A stretch of DNA of 64,000 nt from Thermoleophilia bacterium SCSIO 60948 (GTDB taxonomy: Bacteria > Actinomycetota > Thermoleophilia > Solirubrobacterales > 70-9), in assembly GCA_021496505.1 (NCBI GenBank), contig CP053031.1, forward strand, positions 372,001 through 436,000. The letters are read 5' to 3'. Below the pieces are notes generated by a model. The model did no database searches and was not told where the DNA came from. It worked only from the letters and a program-made list of their open reading frames with translations. Shown here in pieces: positions 24,935 through 33,069 of the stretch. Made by a program: the position numbers and the translations under genes. Position 1 is the first letter of the stretch, and every line of letters begins with the position of its first letter.

Positions 24935-26308
24935 ATGACCTCGACTGGCAGTAACGGCTTCGCCGCGCAGTTCGGCAATCGCTTCCTGACCGAGTCGCCG
25001 CCGGACGGGGACGTTCCGCAGTCCGGGATGCCGGCGATCGACGCGATGCGCCTGATCGCCGAGGAGGTCGTCCTCGACGGCGTCCCCGAGCGCAACCTGG
25101 CGACGTTCGTCACGACCTGGATGGAGCCCGAGGTCCAGCGCGTGATCGCGACGAACCTGCATCGCAACTTCATCGACCACGCCGAGTATCCGCGCACGGC
25201 CGAGATCGAGCAGCGCTGCATCCGGATGCTCGCCCGGCTCTTCCACGCCCCGGGCGAAACGACCGGCGCCCGCACCCAGGGGTCCTCGGAGGCGATCATG
25301 CTCGGCGCGCTGTCGCTGAAGTGGAAGTGGCGCGAGCGCCGCAAGGCGGCCGGCAAGTCCACAGAGCGCCCGAACCTCGTCTTCGGCGGCGACGTCCACG
25401 TGGTCTGGGAGAAGTTCTGCCGCTACTTCGACGTCGAGCCCCGGATCGCACCGCTGCGGCCGGACCGGTTCACGATCGGGCCCGAGGACGTCGAGCCGCA
25501 CGTCGACGAGAACACGATCGGCGTCGCCGCGGTCCTCGGCACCACCTTCACCGGCCACTCCGACGACATCGAGGGGATCAACTCGCTGCTCCTCAAGCTC
25601 AAGCGCGAGCGCGGGATCGACGTGCCGCTGCACGTCGACGCGGCGAGCGGCGGGTTCGTGTGGCCGTTCCTCTATCCCGACCGAGAGTGGGACTTCAGGC
25701 TCGAGCAGGTGCGCTCGATCAACGTCTCGGGACACAAGTTCGGCCTCGTCTATCCCGGCATCGGGTGGCTGATCTTCCGCGAGGAGGGCGACCTCGCCGA
25801 GGATCTCGTCTTCTACGAGAACTACCTCGGCAAGACCGACGCGACGTTCACGCTCAACTTCTCGACCGGCTCGGCGATGGTCCTCGCCCAGTACTACAAC
25901 CTCGTCCGGTTCGGCCGCGAGGGCTACGCGCACCTGATGGGCGTGATGCACGAGAACGCCGCCCACCTGGCCGACCGCCTCCGCGACCAGGGGCCGTTCC
26001 AGCTCGTCGGTGACGGTGAGGAGCAACTGCCGCTGGTCGCGTTCAGGCTCGTCGAGGGGTGCGGCTACGACGAGTTCGACGTCGCCTGGCAGGTCGCCGC
26101 GGAGCGCAACTGGATGCTGCCCGCCTACACGATGCCGCCGAACGCCGAGCGCGTGAAGATGCTGCGGGCGCTGGTCAAGCTGAACCTCAGCCGGGCGATG
26201 GTCGACACGCTCGCCGACGACATCGCCGCCGCCTGCGAGACGCTCGAGCGCAAGGGCCCGGCGGAGGATCGCGAGCGGCGCCAGGTCAAGACCGCGACCG
26301 GTTACTGA
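24935..26308 (+). CDS. gadB: Glutamate decarboxylase (PLP-dependent)
   Basis: 457 aa, near the usual 460-470. The PLP lysine is Lys268 in S-G-H-K-F-G-L-V-Y-P-G. H-V-D-A-A-S-G-G-F carries the PLP-contacting Asp, and T-Q-G-S-S-E-A-I-M-L the phosphate-contact region. It converts glutamate to GABA, consuming a cytoplasmic proton, the core of the Gad acid-resistance system. No glutamate/GABA antiporter gene is adjacent. It is preceded by dyad 2 and has no Shine-Dalgarno. A hairpin follows the stop. Confidence 0.95.
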   Translation: MTSTGSNGFAAQFGNRFLTESPPDGDVPQSGMPAIDAMRLIAEEVVLDGVPERNLATFVTTWMEPEVQRVIATNLHRNFIDHAEYPRTAEIEQRCIRMLARLFHAPGETTGARTQGSSEAIMLGALSLKWKWRERRKAAGKSTERPNLVFGGDVHVVWEKFCRYFDVEPRIAPLRPDRFTIGPEDVEPHVDENTIGVAAVLGTTFTGHSDDIEGINSLLLKLKRERGIDVPLHVDAASGGFVWPFLYPDREWDFRLEQVRSINVSGHKFGLVYPGIGWLIFREEGDLAEDLVFYENYLGKTDATFTLNFSTGSAMVLAQYYNLVRFGREGYAHLMGVMHENAAHLADRLRDQGPFQLVGDGEEQLPLVAFRLVEGCGYDEFDVAWQVAAERNWMLPAYTMPPNAERVKMLRALVKLNLSRAMVDTLADDIAAACETLERKGPAEDRERRQVKTATGY

Positions 26309-26321
26309 GCCGACCACGAAA

Positions 26322-26351
26322 GAGGGCGGAGGCCAATCGGCCCCCGCCCTC
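26322..26351. terminator. Bidirectional hairpin between gadB and the convergent membrane gene
   Basis: GAGGGCGG-AGGCC, loop, GGCC-CCGCCCTC forms a long stem. It has no T-run on either side, so it may act with Rho or as an mRNA-end stabiliser shared by the convergent genes. Confidence 0.5.
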
Positions 26352-26374
26352 GTCCGCGCGACTCGGTGCGGGTC

Positions 26375-26767
26375 TCAGCGCGACTGCGTGAGGGTCCGCT
26401 CGTCCTCGCTGTATTCGACGATTCCCCAGACGATCCAGACGCAGAGGAAGAACACGGCGAGCGACCACCACGGCATCGAGCCACCGATCGAGAACAGCGC
26501 CCCGACCGCCCCGAGGCTTCCCCCGACGATCCCGATGATCTTGCCGAACGTGCTCCCCGCGAACAGCGAGAAACCGCTGGCGAGCTGGATCACCCCGAGG
26601 ATGATCAGCACCCACCCGAGCGTGTTGAGATCGCTGAGTATGTAGCGCGTGTCGTTGACGAAGATGTTCGCCCCGTCGAGCGCACCGATCCCGTAGATCA
26701 CGTTGATGAACCCCACGATCACCAACATCGTGGCTGCGAATACGACTCGTCCTGCGCCTCTGGCCAT
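26375..26767 (-). CDS. Four-helix membrane protein, DUF7144-like
   Basis: 130 aa with four hydrophobic segments and a conserved-looking loop (Y-I-L-S-D-L-N-T-L-G-W-V-L). The end is acidic (W-G-I-V-E-Y-S-E-D-E). ATG 26767 has AAGGAGA 6 nt upstream, so a longer start at 26866 is rejected. The promoter region contains dyad 3, with TAGCTT (minus strand) 31 nt from its centre. It has the same plan as the protein at 58517-58936. Function unknown. Confidence 0.8.
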   Translation of the reverse strand: MARGAGRVVFAATMLVIVGFINVIYGIGALDGANIFVNDTRYILSDLNTLGWVLIILGVIQLASGFSLFAGSTFGKIIGIVGGSLGAVGALFSIGGSMPWWSLAVFFLCVWIVWGIVEYSEDERTLTQSR

Positions 26768-26862
26768 GACTTCTCCTTCCGTTGCCCGGCCCCCCTTCAC
26801 GGTGCGGGCTGCACCGTCCTCGGCCGGTGATCCCAAGCTATGCGGGGGAGTCCGGATGGCCG

Positions 26863-26879
26863 TCACCCGGACGGGGTGA
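26863..26879. promoter_or_regulatory. Dyad 3: TCACCC-GGACG-GGGTGA upstream of the DUF7144-like gene
   Basis: Perfect-arm copy centred at 26871. Read on the minus strand, TAGCTT begins at 26840, exactly 31 nt downstream of the centre. It is placed to drive the membrane gene starting at 26767, leaving a ~60-nt leader with a good ribosome site. Confidence 0.65.
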
Positions 26880-26886
26880 TTCCGCC

Positions 26887-28095
26887 TCAGGCCGGATTCG
26901 GGTCCGCGGCCGCCGGCGGCTCGGGCGAGGTGGAGCTCTCCGATGCCTCGGGGCTGCCCTTCTTAGCCTGGCGGCTGCGGTCCAGATCAGCCGAGATCCG
27001 CACGGCCGCCGCCGTCAACGGCGCGGCGAGGATCAACCCGACCGCGCCGAACAGCGCGCCGCCGGCGATCGTCGTGATCAGGACCGCGAGAGGGTGGAGG
27101 CCGAGCGCCGCCCCATAGGCGATCGGCTGGACGATCTGCTGCAGCGGGCCGTTCGAGAGGATCTGGATCACGATCATCCCGGTGGCCGCCTCGGGGCTCG
27201 ATCCGCCGAGCGCGATCAGGACCGAGAACGCGCCCGCGCTCCAGGCGCCGAGGTAGGGGATGTAGCCGCCGAGGAACGTCACCACCGCGATCGTGCCCGG
27301 CATCGGAACGCCGAGCAGCAACGCGCCGCCGCCGACGAGCACCGCGTTGAAGACGGCGATGATCGTGACACCGAAGAAGTAGCCGCGAAGCGACTGCAGC
27401 GTGCGGCCGGTGATCGACCGAGCGGCCGCCGGCGGCACGCCCATGTGACGCTCGGCCCAATTACGGATGCTCGGCCCGTCCTTGAGCAGGAAGACCAGGC
27501 TGAGGATCGTCATCGCGAGGAAGAAGACGATCGACGAGAGGGCGCTGATGCTCCGGGCGATCCCCCCGAGCAGGGCGTGGAAGCTGTCGCTGGCGCCCGA
27601 GCTCAGGTCGCTGCCGGCCTGACCGGCCTTGCCGCTGCTGAAGCCGAGCGATTCGAGTCCGCTCTTGATCTCACCGACCGCCGACTCGAGATGCGAGCTG
27701 ATCGTCGACGCCTCGTCGGCGACGCCGTTGAGGATGAGATAGCCCGCGAGCGCCCCCAGGGCGATGATCGCGACGAGGACGAGCAGCGCACCGACTGCCC
27801 TCGGCACACCGTGGCGTGCCATCCAGGTCACGGGCTGACCGGCGACGGCGGCGATCACGCTCGCAAGCAGCACCGGCAGCACGATCACGTGCGTGAGCGA
27901 CATCAGCCAGACGAGGCCGACGATGAGCAGCGTCACCCCGACGAGCATCCAGGACGTGAAGCCCGCGTCGCGCAGCCAGCGCGGCGCCGCGAACACGCCC
28001 GCTAGGCCGTCGGCGTCGATCACGAACTGTTCCTCGGCCTGGCCTTCGCCCTCCGGCCCCGGCCGCTTGCGCCGCCTTCCTCGCAGTGTCGGCAT
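26887..28095 (-). CDS. AI-2E/PerM-family membrane transporter
   Basis: 402 aa with about eight transmembrane helices. The hallmark regions are L-V-F-L-L-K-D-G-P, F-L-G-G-Y-I-P-Y-L-G-A and L-I-L-A-A-P-L-T-A. The family includes quorum-signal and Na/H exporters, and the substrate here cannot be assigned. It has a charged N-terminus and an acidic, Ser/Pro-rich C-terminal tail. It is divergent from the LuxR regulator across a region containing dyad 4. Confidence 0.88.
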   Translation of the reverse strand: MPTLRGRRRKRPGPEGEGQAEEQFVIDADGLAGVFAAPRWLRDAGFTSWMLVGVTLLIVGLVWLMSLTHVIVLPVLLASVIAAVAGQPVTWMARHGVPRAVGALLVLVAIIALGALAGYLILNGVADEASTISSHLESAVGEIKSGLESLGFSSGKAGQAGSDLSSGASDSFHALLGGIARSISALSSIVFFLAMTILSLVFLLKDGPSIRNWAERHMGVPPAAARSITGRTLQSLRGYFFGVTIIAVFNAVLVGGGALLLGVPMPGTIAVVTFLGGYIPYLGAWSAGAFSVLIALGGSSPEAATGMIVIQILSNGPLQQIVQPIAYGAALGLHPLAVLITTIAGGALFGAVGLILAAPLTAAAVRISADLDRSRQAKKGSPEASESSTSPEPPAAADPNPA

Positions 28096-28194
28096 CTCAG
28101 TCCCCGGCTCCCGGGTCGAGCCGTGTCGGCCGAACGACCCCCATGGCGCACTCGCTCATGGCCTCACGAAACCCCAGCCGGACCAGCCCGCGCA

Positions 28195-28211
28195 TCACCC
28201 CGTACGGGTGA
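28195..28211. promoter_or_regulatory. Dyad 4: TCACCC-CGTAC-GGGTGA between AI-2E gene and luxR
   Basis: Perfect-arm copy centred at 28203 in the divergent region. TTGCAT (28237-28242) and TACCTT (28259-28264), spaced by 16 nt, form a likely luxR promoter. That puts this dyad near -68, farther than at the other sites. No good -10 lies at 31 nt on either strand. Confidence 0.55.
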
Positions 28212-28305
28212 GATGTCGGGCGCGACCCTCGTGCGCTTGCATCCGGTGAACCCCGGTGTACCTTGGCGATGCAACTCGGCGCTCCGAGGCGTCGAGCGCC
28301 ATCAG

Positions 28306-30612
28306 GTGCACGAGCTGCCGCTTCGCCCGAAAATCTCCACGAAGGCCGAGGTGTCGGCCGTCCTCCCGCGCCCGGTGTGGGAGCCCGCGCGTGGATTCGT
28401 CGCACGCGAGCGGATCCTCAGACGCCTGACCGACTCACGTCACTGCCCCGTCGTCTTGGCGGTGGCCCCGGCCGGGTTCGGCAAGACGACCGCGCTCGCG
28501 GAGTGGGATGCGGCCGACCCGCGTCCGTTCGCCTGGCTGACGCTGGACTCCCGCGACGACGATCCGGCCCTCCTCACCCGCCGCATCGCCTCGGCGCTCG
28601 ACCTGATCGAACCCGTCGACCCGGGCGTCTTCGACGCGCTGAGCGGCGCCCGTCCGGCCCTCTCGCAATCGGTCCTGCCGCGGCTAGGCGCGAGCGTCGC
28701 GGACCGCCACGTGCCCTTCGCCCTCGTGCTCGACGACCTCCACCTCGTGGGCGACGTGGCTTCACTCGAGGTCGTCGAGCGGCTCATCGACTGCGTGCCC
28801 GACGGCTCCCACATCGCTCTCGGATCGAGGTTCGAGCCCGCGCTGCCGGTCGCGCGCCTGCGCGCGGAGGGACGCCTGAGCGAGCTCGACGCTCGCACGC
28901 TCGCGATGACGCGATCGGAGATCGAGGCCGTGCTGCACCGCTTCGGGCTCGACGCGACCCCCGGCGCGAGCGCCCGCCTGAGCGCGCGCACCGACGGCTG
29001 GCCGGTCGCCGTCTACCTCGCCGTGCGCTCGCTCGAGGAGTCCGAGGACCGTGCGGCCGCACTGGCGAGATTCCGTGGCGACGATCGCTTCATCGCCGAC
29101 TACCTACGCGACGAGATGCTCTCGTCTCTCGACCCCGAGGACGCCGAGCTCCTCCGCGACTGTTCGATCCTCGACCACCTCAACGGCGAGGTCTGCGATG
29201 CCGTCCTGGGTCGCGAGGGCTCGGCGGAGGCCCTGCGGCGACTGTCGCGCTCGAACCTGCTCGTGATCCCGCTCGACCGCGTCGATCGCGAGTACCGCTA
29301 CCACTCGCTGCTCCGCGAGATGCTGCTCGCCGAGCTCGAGCGAGGGGGCGCCTCGCGCGTCGCCGAGCTCCGCCGCCGCGCGAGCCTCTTCCACGCCGGC
29401 GCGGGCGAGATGGACGGAGCGATCGACCAGGCGATCGCGAGCCACGACGTCGAGCTCGCCGGAACGATGCTGGGCGCCTACGCCGCCGATCTCGCGAGCC
29501 ACGGCCGCGTCGCGACGCTCGATCGCCACCTCGAGGCTTTCACCCGGGAGCAGGTCACGGAGACCCCGACCCTCGCGCTCGCCCGGATCACGAGCGCGAT
29601 AGTCAGCGGGGAAGGGTCGGAGATCGATCGGCTGGCCGCCGCGATCGACCGCAACCTCGAACGGATCCCTGCCGAGCACCGAGAAGCGCTTCGCAGCGCA
29701 GCCGACCTCGTCAAGGCCGTCAGCGCGACGAGCGGTGAGCTCAGCCGGATGGCGAGCGCGGCCTCCGCGGCTCGGTCGATGCTCCCCGACGACGACCCGT
29801 GGCAGGCACTGGCCTATTTCGCCGAGGGGACGGCGGCCTTCCTCGACGGCGACAACGACGAGGCACAACGGCTGCTCGAGGAGGGAAGCCGCCACGGCGA
29901 CGTGCGGGCGCCGACGCTTCGGATCCTCTGTCTCGACCAACTCGCCGTCGTCGCGCTCGCCAAGGGCAACGAGACCGAGGCGTGGGGCTACGAAGAGCAC
30001 GCGGCCGCGAGCCTGGAGCGCTTCGGCGCCGGCGAGTATCCGACCCAGGTTCTCGGCCCCGCGGTCTCGGCGCTGATCCGGGCACGCCGCGGGAGGACCG
30101 CCGAGGGCTTCGCCGCCGCACGGCGAGCGACCGCGCTGCTCGCCCGGCTGCCCGGGGTGAGCGCGTGGTACGAAGCGGAGGTGCGGGTCGTGCTCGCGCG
30201 GGCGTTCCTGCAGCTCGACGACCTCGGCTCGGCACGCGCGCAGCTCGACGGGGCCGAGACCTACCTGCGCACGATCCCCGACGGCCCAGTCCTCCACGCG
30301 ATGTTCGCCGAGGCGCGTGACGCGGCGAGCGCGGCCGAGGCCGTGGGCGGGCGCTGGCCGCTGACGCCGGCCGAGTTGCGCCTGCTGCACCTGCTGCCGA
30401 CCCACCTGAGCTTCCGCGAGATCGCCGACCAGCTCTACGTCTCGACCAACACGGTCAAGTCGCAGGCACGGTCGATCTACCGCAAGCTCGGCGCGGCATC
30501 GCGCGCGGAGGCGGTCGCGGTCGCCCGCACGGGCGGGCTCGTCACCGACCACGTGCCCGAGTTGCGCGAGGTCTCGGCTCCGACGCCGTCTCCCCACCGC
30601 ACCGCGCGCTGA
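28306..30612 (+). CDS. MalT-like LuxR-family ATP-dependent transcriptional regulator
   Basis: About 768 aa from GTG 28306. The N-terminus has a STAND NTPase (R-P-K-I-S, then P-loop A-P-A-G-F-G-K-T-T and F-A-L-V-L-D-D-L-H-L-V for Walker B). A helical TPR-like middle follows. The C-terminal LuxR HTH reads L-T-P-A-E-L-R-L-L-H-L-L, F-R-E-I-A-D-Q-L-Y-V-S-T-N-T-V-K-S-Q. Members are large effector-dependent activators. The frame is open back to 28123, but that would span dyad 4 and the promoter. It sits at the centre of the dyad cluster and is the obvious candidate to bind it (inference). Confidence 0.9.
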   Translation: MHELPLRPKISTKAEVSAVLPRPVWEPARGFVARERILRRLTDSRHCPVVLAVAPAGFGKTTALAEWDAADPRPFAWLTLDSRDDDPALLTRRIASALDLIEPVDPGVFDALSGARPALSQSVLPRLGASVADRHVPFALVLDDLHLVGDVASLEVVERLIDCVPDGSHIALGSRFEPALPVARLRAEGRLSELDARTLAMTRSEIEAVLHRFGLDATPGASARLSARTDGWPVAVYLAVRSLEESEDRAAALARFRGDDRFIADYLRDEMLSSLDPEDAELLRDCSILDHLNGEVCDAVLGREGSAEALRRLSRSNLLVIPLDRVDREYRYHSLLREMLLAELERGGASRVAELRRRASLFHAGAGEMDGAIDQAIASHDVELAGTMLGAYAADLASHGRVATLDRHLEAFTREQVTETPTLALARITSAIVSGEGSEIDRLAAAIDRNLERIPAEHREALRSAADLVKAVSATSGELSRMASAASAARSMLPDDDPWQALAYFAEGTAAFLDGDNDEAQRLLEEGSRHGDVRAPTLRILCLDQLAVVALAKGNETEAWGYEEHAAASLERFGAGEYPTQVLGPAVSALIRARRGRTAEGFAAARRATALLARLPGVSAWYEAEVRVVLARAFLQLDDLGSARAQLDGAETYLRTIPDGPVLHAMFAEARDAASAAEAVGGRWPLTPAELRLLHLLPTHLSFREIADQLYVSTNTVKSQARSIYRKLGAASRAEAVAVARTGGLVTDHVPELREVSAPTPSPHRTAR

Positions 30613-30619
30613 GCACGGA

Positions 30620-30636
30620 TCACCCCGTCGGGGTGA
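30620..30636. promoter_or_regulatory. Dyad 5: TCACCC-CGTCG-GGGTGA
   Basis: Perfect-arm copy centred at 30628, 8 nt after the luxR stop. TAGGTT begins at 30659, exactly 31 nt from the centre, and the next gene starts at 30692. Confidence 0.65.
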
Positions 30637-30691
30637 TGGTCGAGCGATCGGGGCGACTTAGGTTGCGAGCGTCGCCCGGGTCGGGTGCGCG

Positions 30692-31045
30692 ATGACAGAG
30701 ACCGACAGAGAGGTGCAGAAGGGGCTCGCCGGGATCGCCGCGGGTCGTCCGGACGCGCTCGAGGGCGCCGGGCTCGGCGGCGCGGGCCCGGAGCGCCCCG
30801 GACTCGACCGGCGTAGCCTCGCGCTCGCGCGCCTGGCGGCATCGATCGCCCTCGACGCACCGCCGGCGACCTACGCCCGACAGGTCGGCGAGGCGCTCGA
30901 CGTGGGTGTCGAGCCGGCGGAGATGCTCGCCCTGCTGCGCGCCATCTCGCCCCAGATCGGCGCCGCGAAGGCGATCGCGGCGGCGCCCGAGATCATGCTC
31001 GCGCTCGGGCTGACGCTCCCCGACGCGGAGTCCGAGCGCTGGTGA
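30692..31045 (+). CDS. Carboxymuconolactone-decarboxylase/AhpD-like protein lacking cysteines
   Basis: 117 aa. Residues ~40-110 (L-A-L-A-R-L-A-A-S-I-A-L-D-A-P, Y-A-R-Q-V-G-E-A-L-D-V-G-V, A-E-M-L-A-L-L-R-A-I-S-P-Q-I-G) match the helical CMD fold. AhpD peroxidase activity needs a C-x-x-C pair, which is absent here, so a redox role is unlikely. The promoter carries dyad 5. Function unknown. Confidence 0.65.
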   Translation: MTETDREVQKGLAGIAAGRPDALEGAGLGGAGPERPGLDRRSLALARLAASIALDAPPATYARQVGEALDVGVEPAEMLALLRAISPQIGAAKAIAAAPEIMLALGLTLPDAESERW

Positions 31046-31068
31046 GTGGCGCCGGGCGCGAGGGCGAA

Positions 31069-31085
31069 TCACTCGGTCGGGGTGA
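31069..31085. promoter_or_regulatory. Dyad 6: TCACTC-GGTCG-GGGTGA
   Basis: One-mismatch copy centred at 31077, 24 nt after the preceding stop. GAAGTT (or AAGTTT one base on) begins at 31108, 31 nt from the centre. The next gene starts at 31145 with a GGAGG-type ribosome site. Confidence 0.55.
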
Positions 31086-31144
31086 TGCGGCCTGGCGCTC
31101 AGGCGGCGAAGTTTTCGACGGACCCGAGACCTGGAGGCGCGAGG

Positions 31145-31594
31145 ATGGCTGTGGATGATCTGGACGAGCTCGGACCGGTCGACTACCTACTGCTCGAATG
31201 GCCGGAGGCGCGGCCGGACGGCAGCGTGGCGCCGGCGCTCATCGACCTCGTAGAGCGCGGGCTGGTCCGCATCCTCGACCTCGCGGTCTTCATCAAGCAC
31301 GAGGGCGGCGAGGTCGAACGGGTCGTGCTCGCCGACCTCGACGGGCCGGGGGCCGGGTTGCGCGAGTTCGACGGCGTTGAGACGGGACTGCTGGGCGAGG
31401 AGGACCTGGCCGAGGCCGCCGGAGCGCTCGAGCCGGGCGCCGCGGGTGCCGTGCTCGTCTACGAGAACGTCTGGGCCCAGCCGTTCGCGACCGCGGTCCG
31501 CCGCTCGGGCGGCCAGCTCGTGGCCGGCGGGCGGATCTCCGTCCAAGCGATCCTCGCAGCACTCGACCGGCTCGGCGACGCCGGCCGGGCCTAG
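31145..31594 (+). CDS. DUF6325/DUF1269-like protein
   Basis: 149 aa. It begins with an acidic stretch (D-D-L-D-E-L-G-P-V-D-Y-L-L-L-E-W-P), followed by R-G-L-V-R-I-L-D-L-A-V-F-I-K and A-A-G-A-V-L-V-Y-E-N-V-W-A. This pattern is seen in small actinobacterial proteins encoded with SHOCT proteins. The start is ATG 31145, which follows GGAGGCGAGG. Dyad 6 lies upstream and a SHOCT gene follows 37 nt after. Biochemical role unknown. Confidence 0.75.
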   Translation: MAVDDLDELGPVDYLLLEWPEARPDGSVAPALIDLVERGLVRILDLAVFIKHEGGEVERVVLADLDGPGAGLREFDGVETGLLGEEDLAEAAGALEPGAAGAVLVYENVWAQPFATAVRRSGGQLVAGGRISVQAILAALDRLGDAGRA

Positions 31595-31631
31595 GTACAC
31601 GAGCGCGAGACAACGACGAAGGGAGAGGGAG

Positions 31632-31901
31632 ATGCCAGGTCTACTCAGAGGTGTGGTCCGGACGGCCGCGGTCGCCGGGACCGCCACGGCGGTCCGCAAT
31701 CGGGTGACGTATCGACAGGAGCAGCGCTGGGCGCAGCAGGGCGGCCCAGGGTTCGCGGCGCCGCAGCAGGCGCCGCCGCCGCCGGCCTCCTCGTCGCAAT
31801 CGACGATCGATCAGCTCAAGGAGCTCGGCGAGCTGCACCAGCAGGGAGTCCTCACCGACGAGGAGTTCGCGGCCCAGAAGGCGAGGATCCTCGGCGGCTG
31901 A
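31632..31901 (+). CDS. SHOCT-domain small protein
   Basis: 89 aa. The N-terminus (G-L-L-R-G-V-V-R-T-A-A-V-A-G-T-A-T-A-V-R-N) is short, basic and amphipathic. A Gln/Pro/Ala linker leads to a C-terminal SHOCT motif (L-K-E-L-G-E-L-H-Q-Q-G-V-L-T-D-E-E-F-A-A-Q-K-A-R-I-L). A GGGAGAGGGAG ribosome site precedes the ATG. It is paired with the DUF6325-like gene and probably forms part of the same dyad-controlled transcript. Confidence 0.85.
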   Translation: MPGLLRGVVRTAAVAGTATAVRNRVTYRQEQRWAQQGGPGFAAPQQAPPPPASSSQSTIDQLKELGELHQQGVLTDEEFAAQKARILGG

Positions 31902-31946
31902 GGTCCGCCGGCGCGCCCGGGCGGCGCGCCGTAGGCTCCGGCCGCG

Positions 31947-33026
31947 ATGAGGCTGCTCCACGTCGTCGGGACGCGACCGAACTTCGTCAAGATGGCGCCG
32001 CTCGTCGCCGCGACCGCGGCGCTCGACGGCGCCGAAAACGTGCTCGTCCACACCGGCCAGCACTACGACAAGGCGATGTCGGGCATCTTCTTCTCCGAGC
32101 TCGGCGTGCCCGAGCCCGATCACATGCTCGGCGTGGGCTCCGGCTCGCACGCCGAGATGACCGCGCGAGTCCTGGAGCGCATGGAGCCGGTGATCGAGCA
32201 CGAGCGCCCCGACATGGTCGTTGTCCCGGGCGACGTCAATTCGACGCTCGCCGCCGCGCTCTGCGCGTCGAAGCTCGAGGTCCCGGTCTGCCACCTCGAG
32301 TCCGGCCTGCGGAGCTTCGACCGCACGATGCCCGAGGAGATCAATCGCGTCGTCGTCGACCACATCGCCGACCTGCTGCTCCATCACTCCGACGAGGCGG
32401 TCGAGAACCTCGCCGAGGAGGGGATCACCGGCGAGGGCGTCCGCTTTATCGGCAACACGATGATCGACACGCTCGTCGCGCTCTCCGACCGCTTCCGCGC
32501 TCGGGGGACAGCGCGCTCGCAGGGGCTGGAGCCTGGGACCTACCTGCTCGTCACGCTGCATCGCCCGGCGCTCGTCGACGGCCCGCTGCTCGAGGCCGCG
32601 ATGGAGGCGCTCGAGGAGGTCGGGCGGATGATGCCCGTCGTCTTCCCGGTCCATCCGCGGACCCGCAAGATGCTCGCGCGCGAGAGCTACGAGGGCGTGA
32701 CGCTCGCGGATCCCGTCGGCTATCTCGACTTCCTCTCACTCGAGGCCGACGCGGCCGCGATGCTCACCGACTCCGGCGGGATCCAGGAGGAGACGACCTA
32801 CCTCGGCGTCCCGTGCTTCACGCTGCGCGACAACACCGAGCGGCCGGTGACGATCCGCGCCGGGACGAACACGCTGCTCGGCCTCGACCCGAACCGGATC
32901 GCGACGATCCCGGCGCGGCTCGAGCGCCGCATCGCGACGAACGGCCGCGGCGCGCCACCGCCGCTCTGGGACGGCCACGCCGCCGAGCGCGGGGCCGAGG
33001 CGATCGCGGAGTGGCTCGAGGGCTGA
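31947..33026 (+). CDS. wecB: UDP-N-acetylglucosamine 2-epimerase (non-hydrolysing)
   Basis: 359 aa GT-B-like epimerase with G-T-R-P-N-F-V-K-M-A-P near residue 8, H-T-G-Q-H-Y-D-K, H-L-E-S-G-L-R-S-F-D, L-V-T-L-H-R, and T-D-S-G-G-I-Q-E-E-T near 270. It interconverts UDP-GlcNAc and UDP-ManNAc. TAGGCT at 31932-31937 lies 9 nt before the ATG (leaderless-type). A nucleotide-sugar dehydrogenase is encoded 1.9 kb on, so the pair could make UDP-ManNAc uronic acid for a surface polymer. Confidence 0.95.
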   Translation: MRLLHVVGTRPNFVKMAPLVAATAALDGAENVLVHTGQHYDKAMSGIFFSELGVPEPDHMLGVGSGSHAEMTARVLERMEPVIEHERPDMVVVPGDVNSTLAAALCASKLEVPVCHLESGLRSFDRTMPEEINRVVVDHIADLLLHHSDEAVENLAEEGITGEGVRFIGNTMIDTLVALSDRFRARGTARSQGLEPGTYLLVTLHRPALVDGPLLEAAMEALEEVGRMMPVVFPVHPRTRKMLARESYEGVTLADPVGYLDFLSLEADAAAMLTDSGGIQEETTYLGVPCFTLRDNTERPVTIRAGTNTLLGLDPNRIATIPARLERRIATNGRGAPPPLWDGHAAERGAEAIAEWLEG

Positions 33027-33069
33027 GGCACGGCGCAGCCGTCGCGCCGACGTTCTAGGTTGCGGCGCC

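Noticed and set aside
26577-26591. TCACCCCGAGGATGA as a seventh regulon dyad
   Set aside because: Spacing is N3, not N5, and it lies inside a coding region.
28123-28305. N-terminal extension of the MalT-like regulator from 28123
   Set aside because: It would run through dyad 4 and the TTGCAT/TACCTT promoter and has no homologous character before residue ~62.
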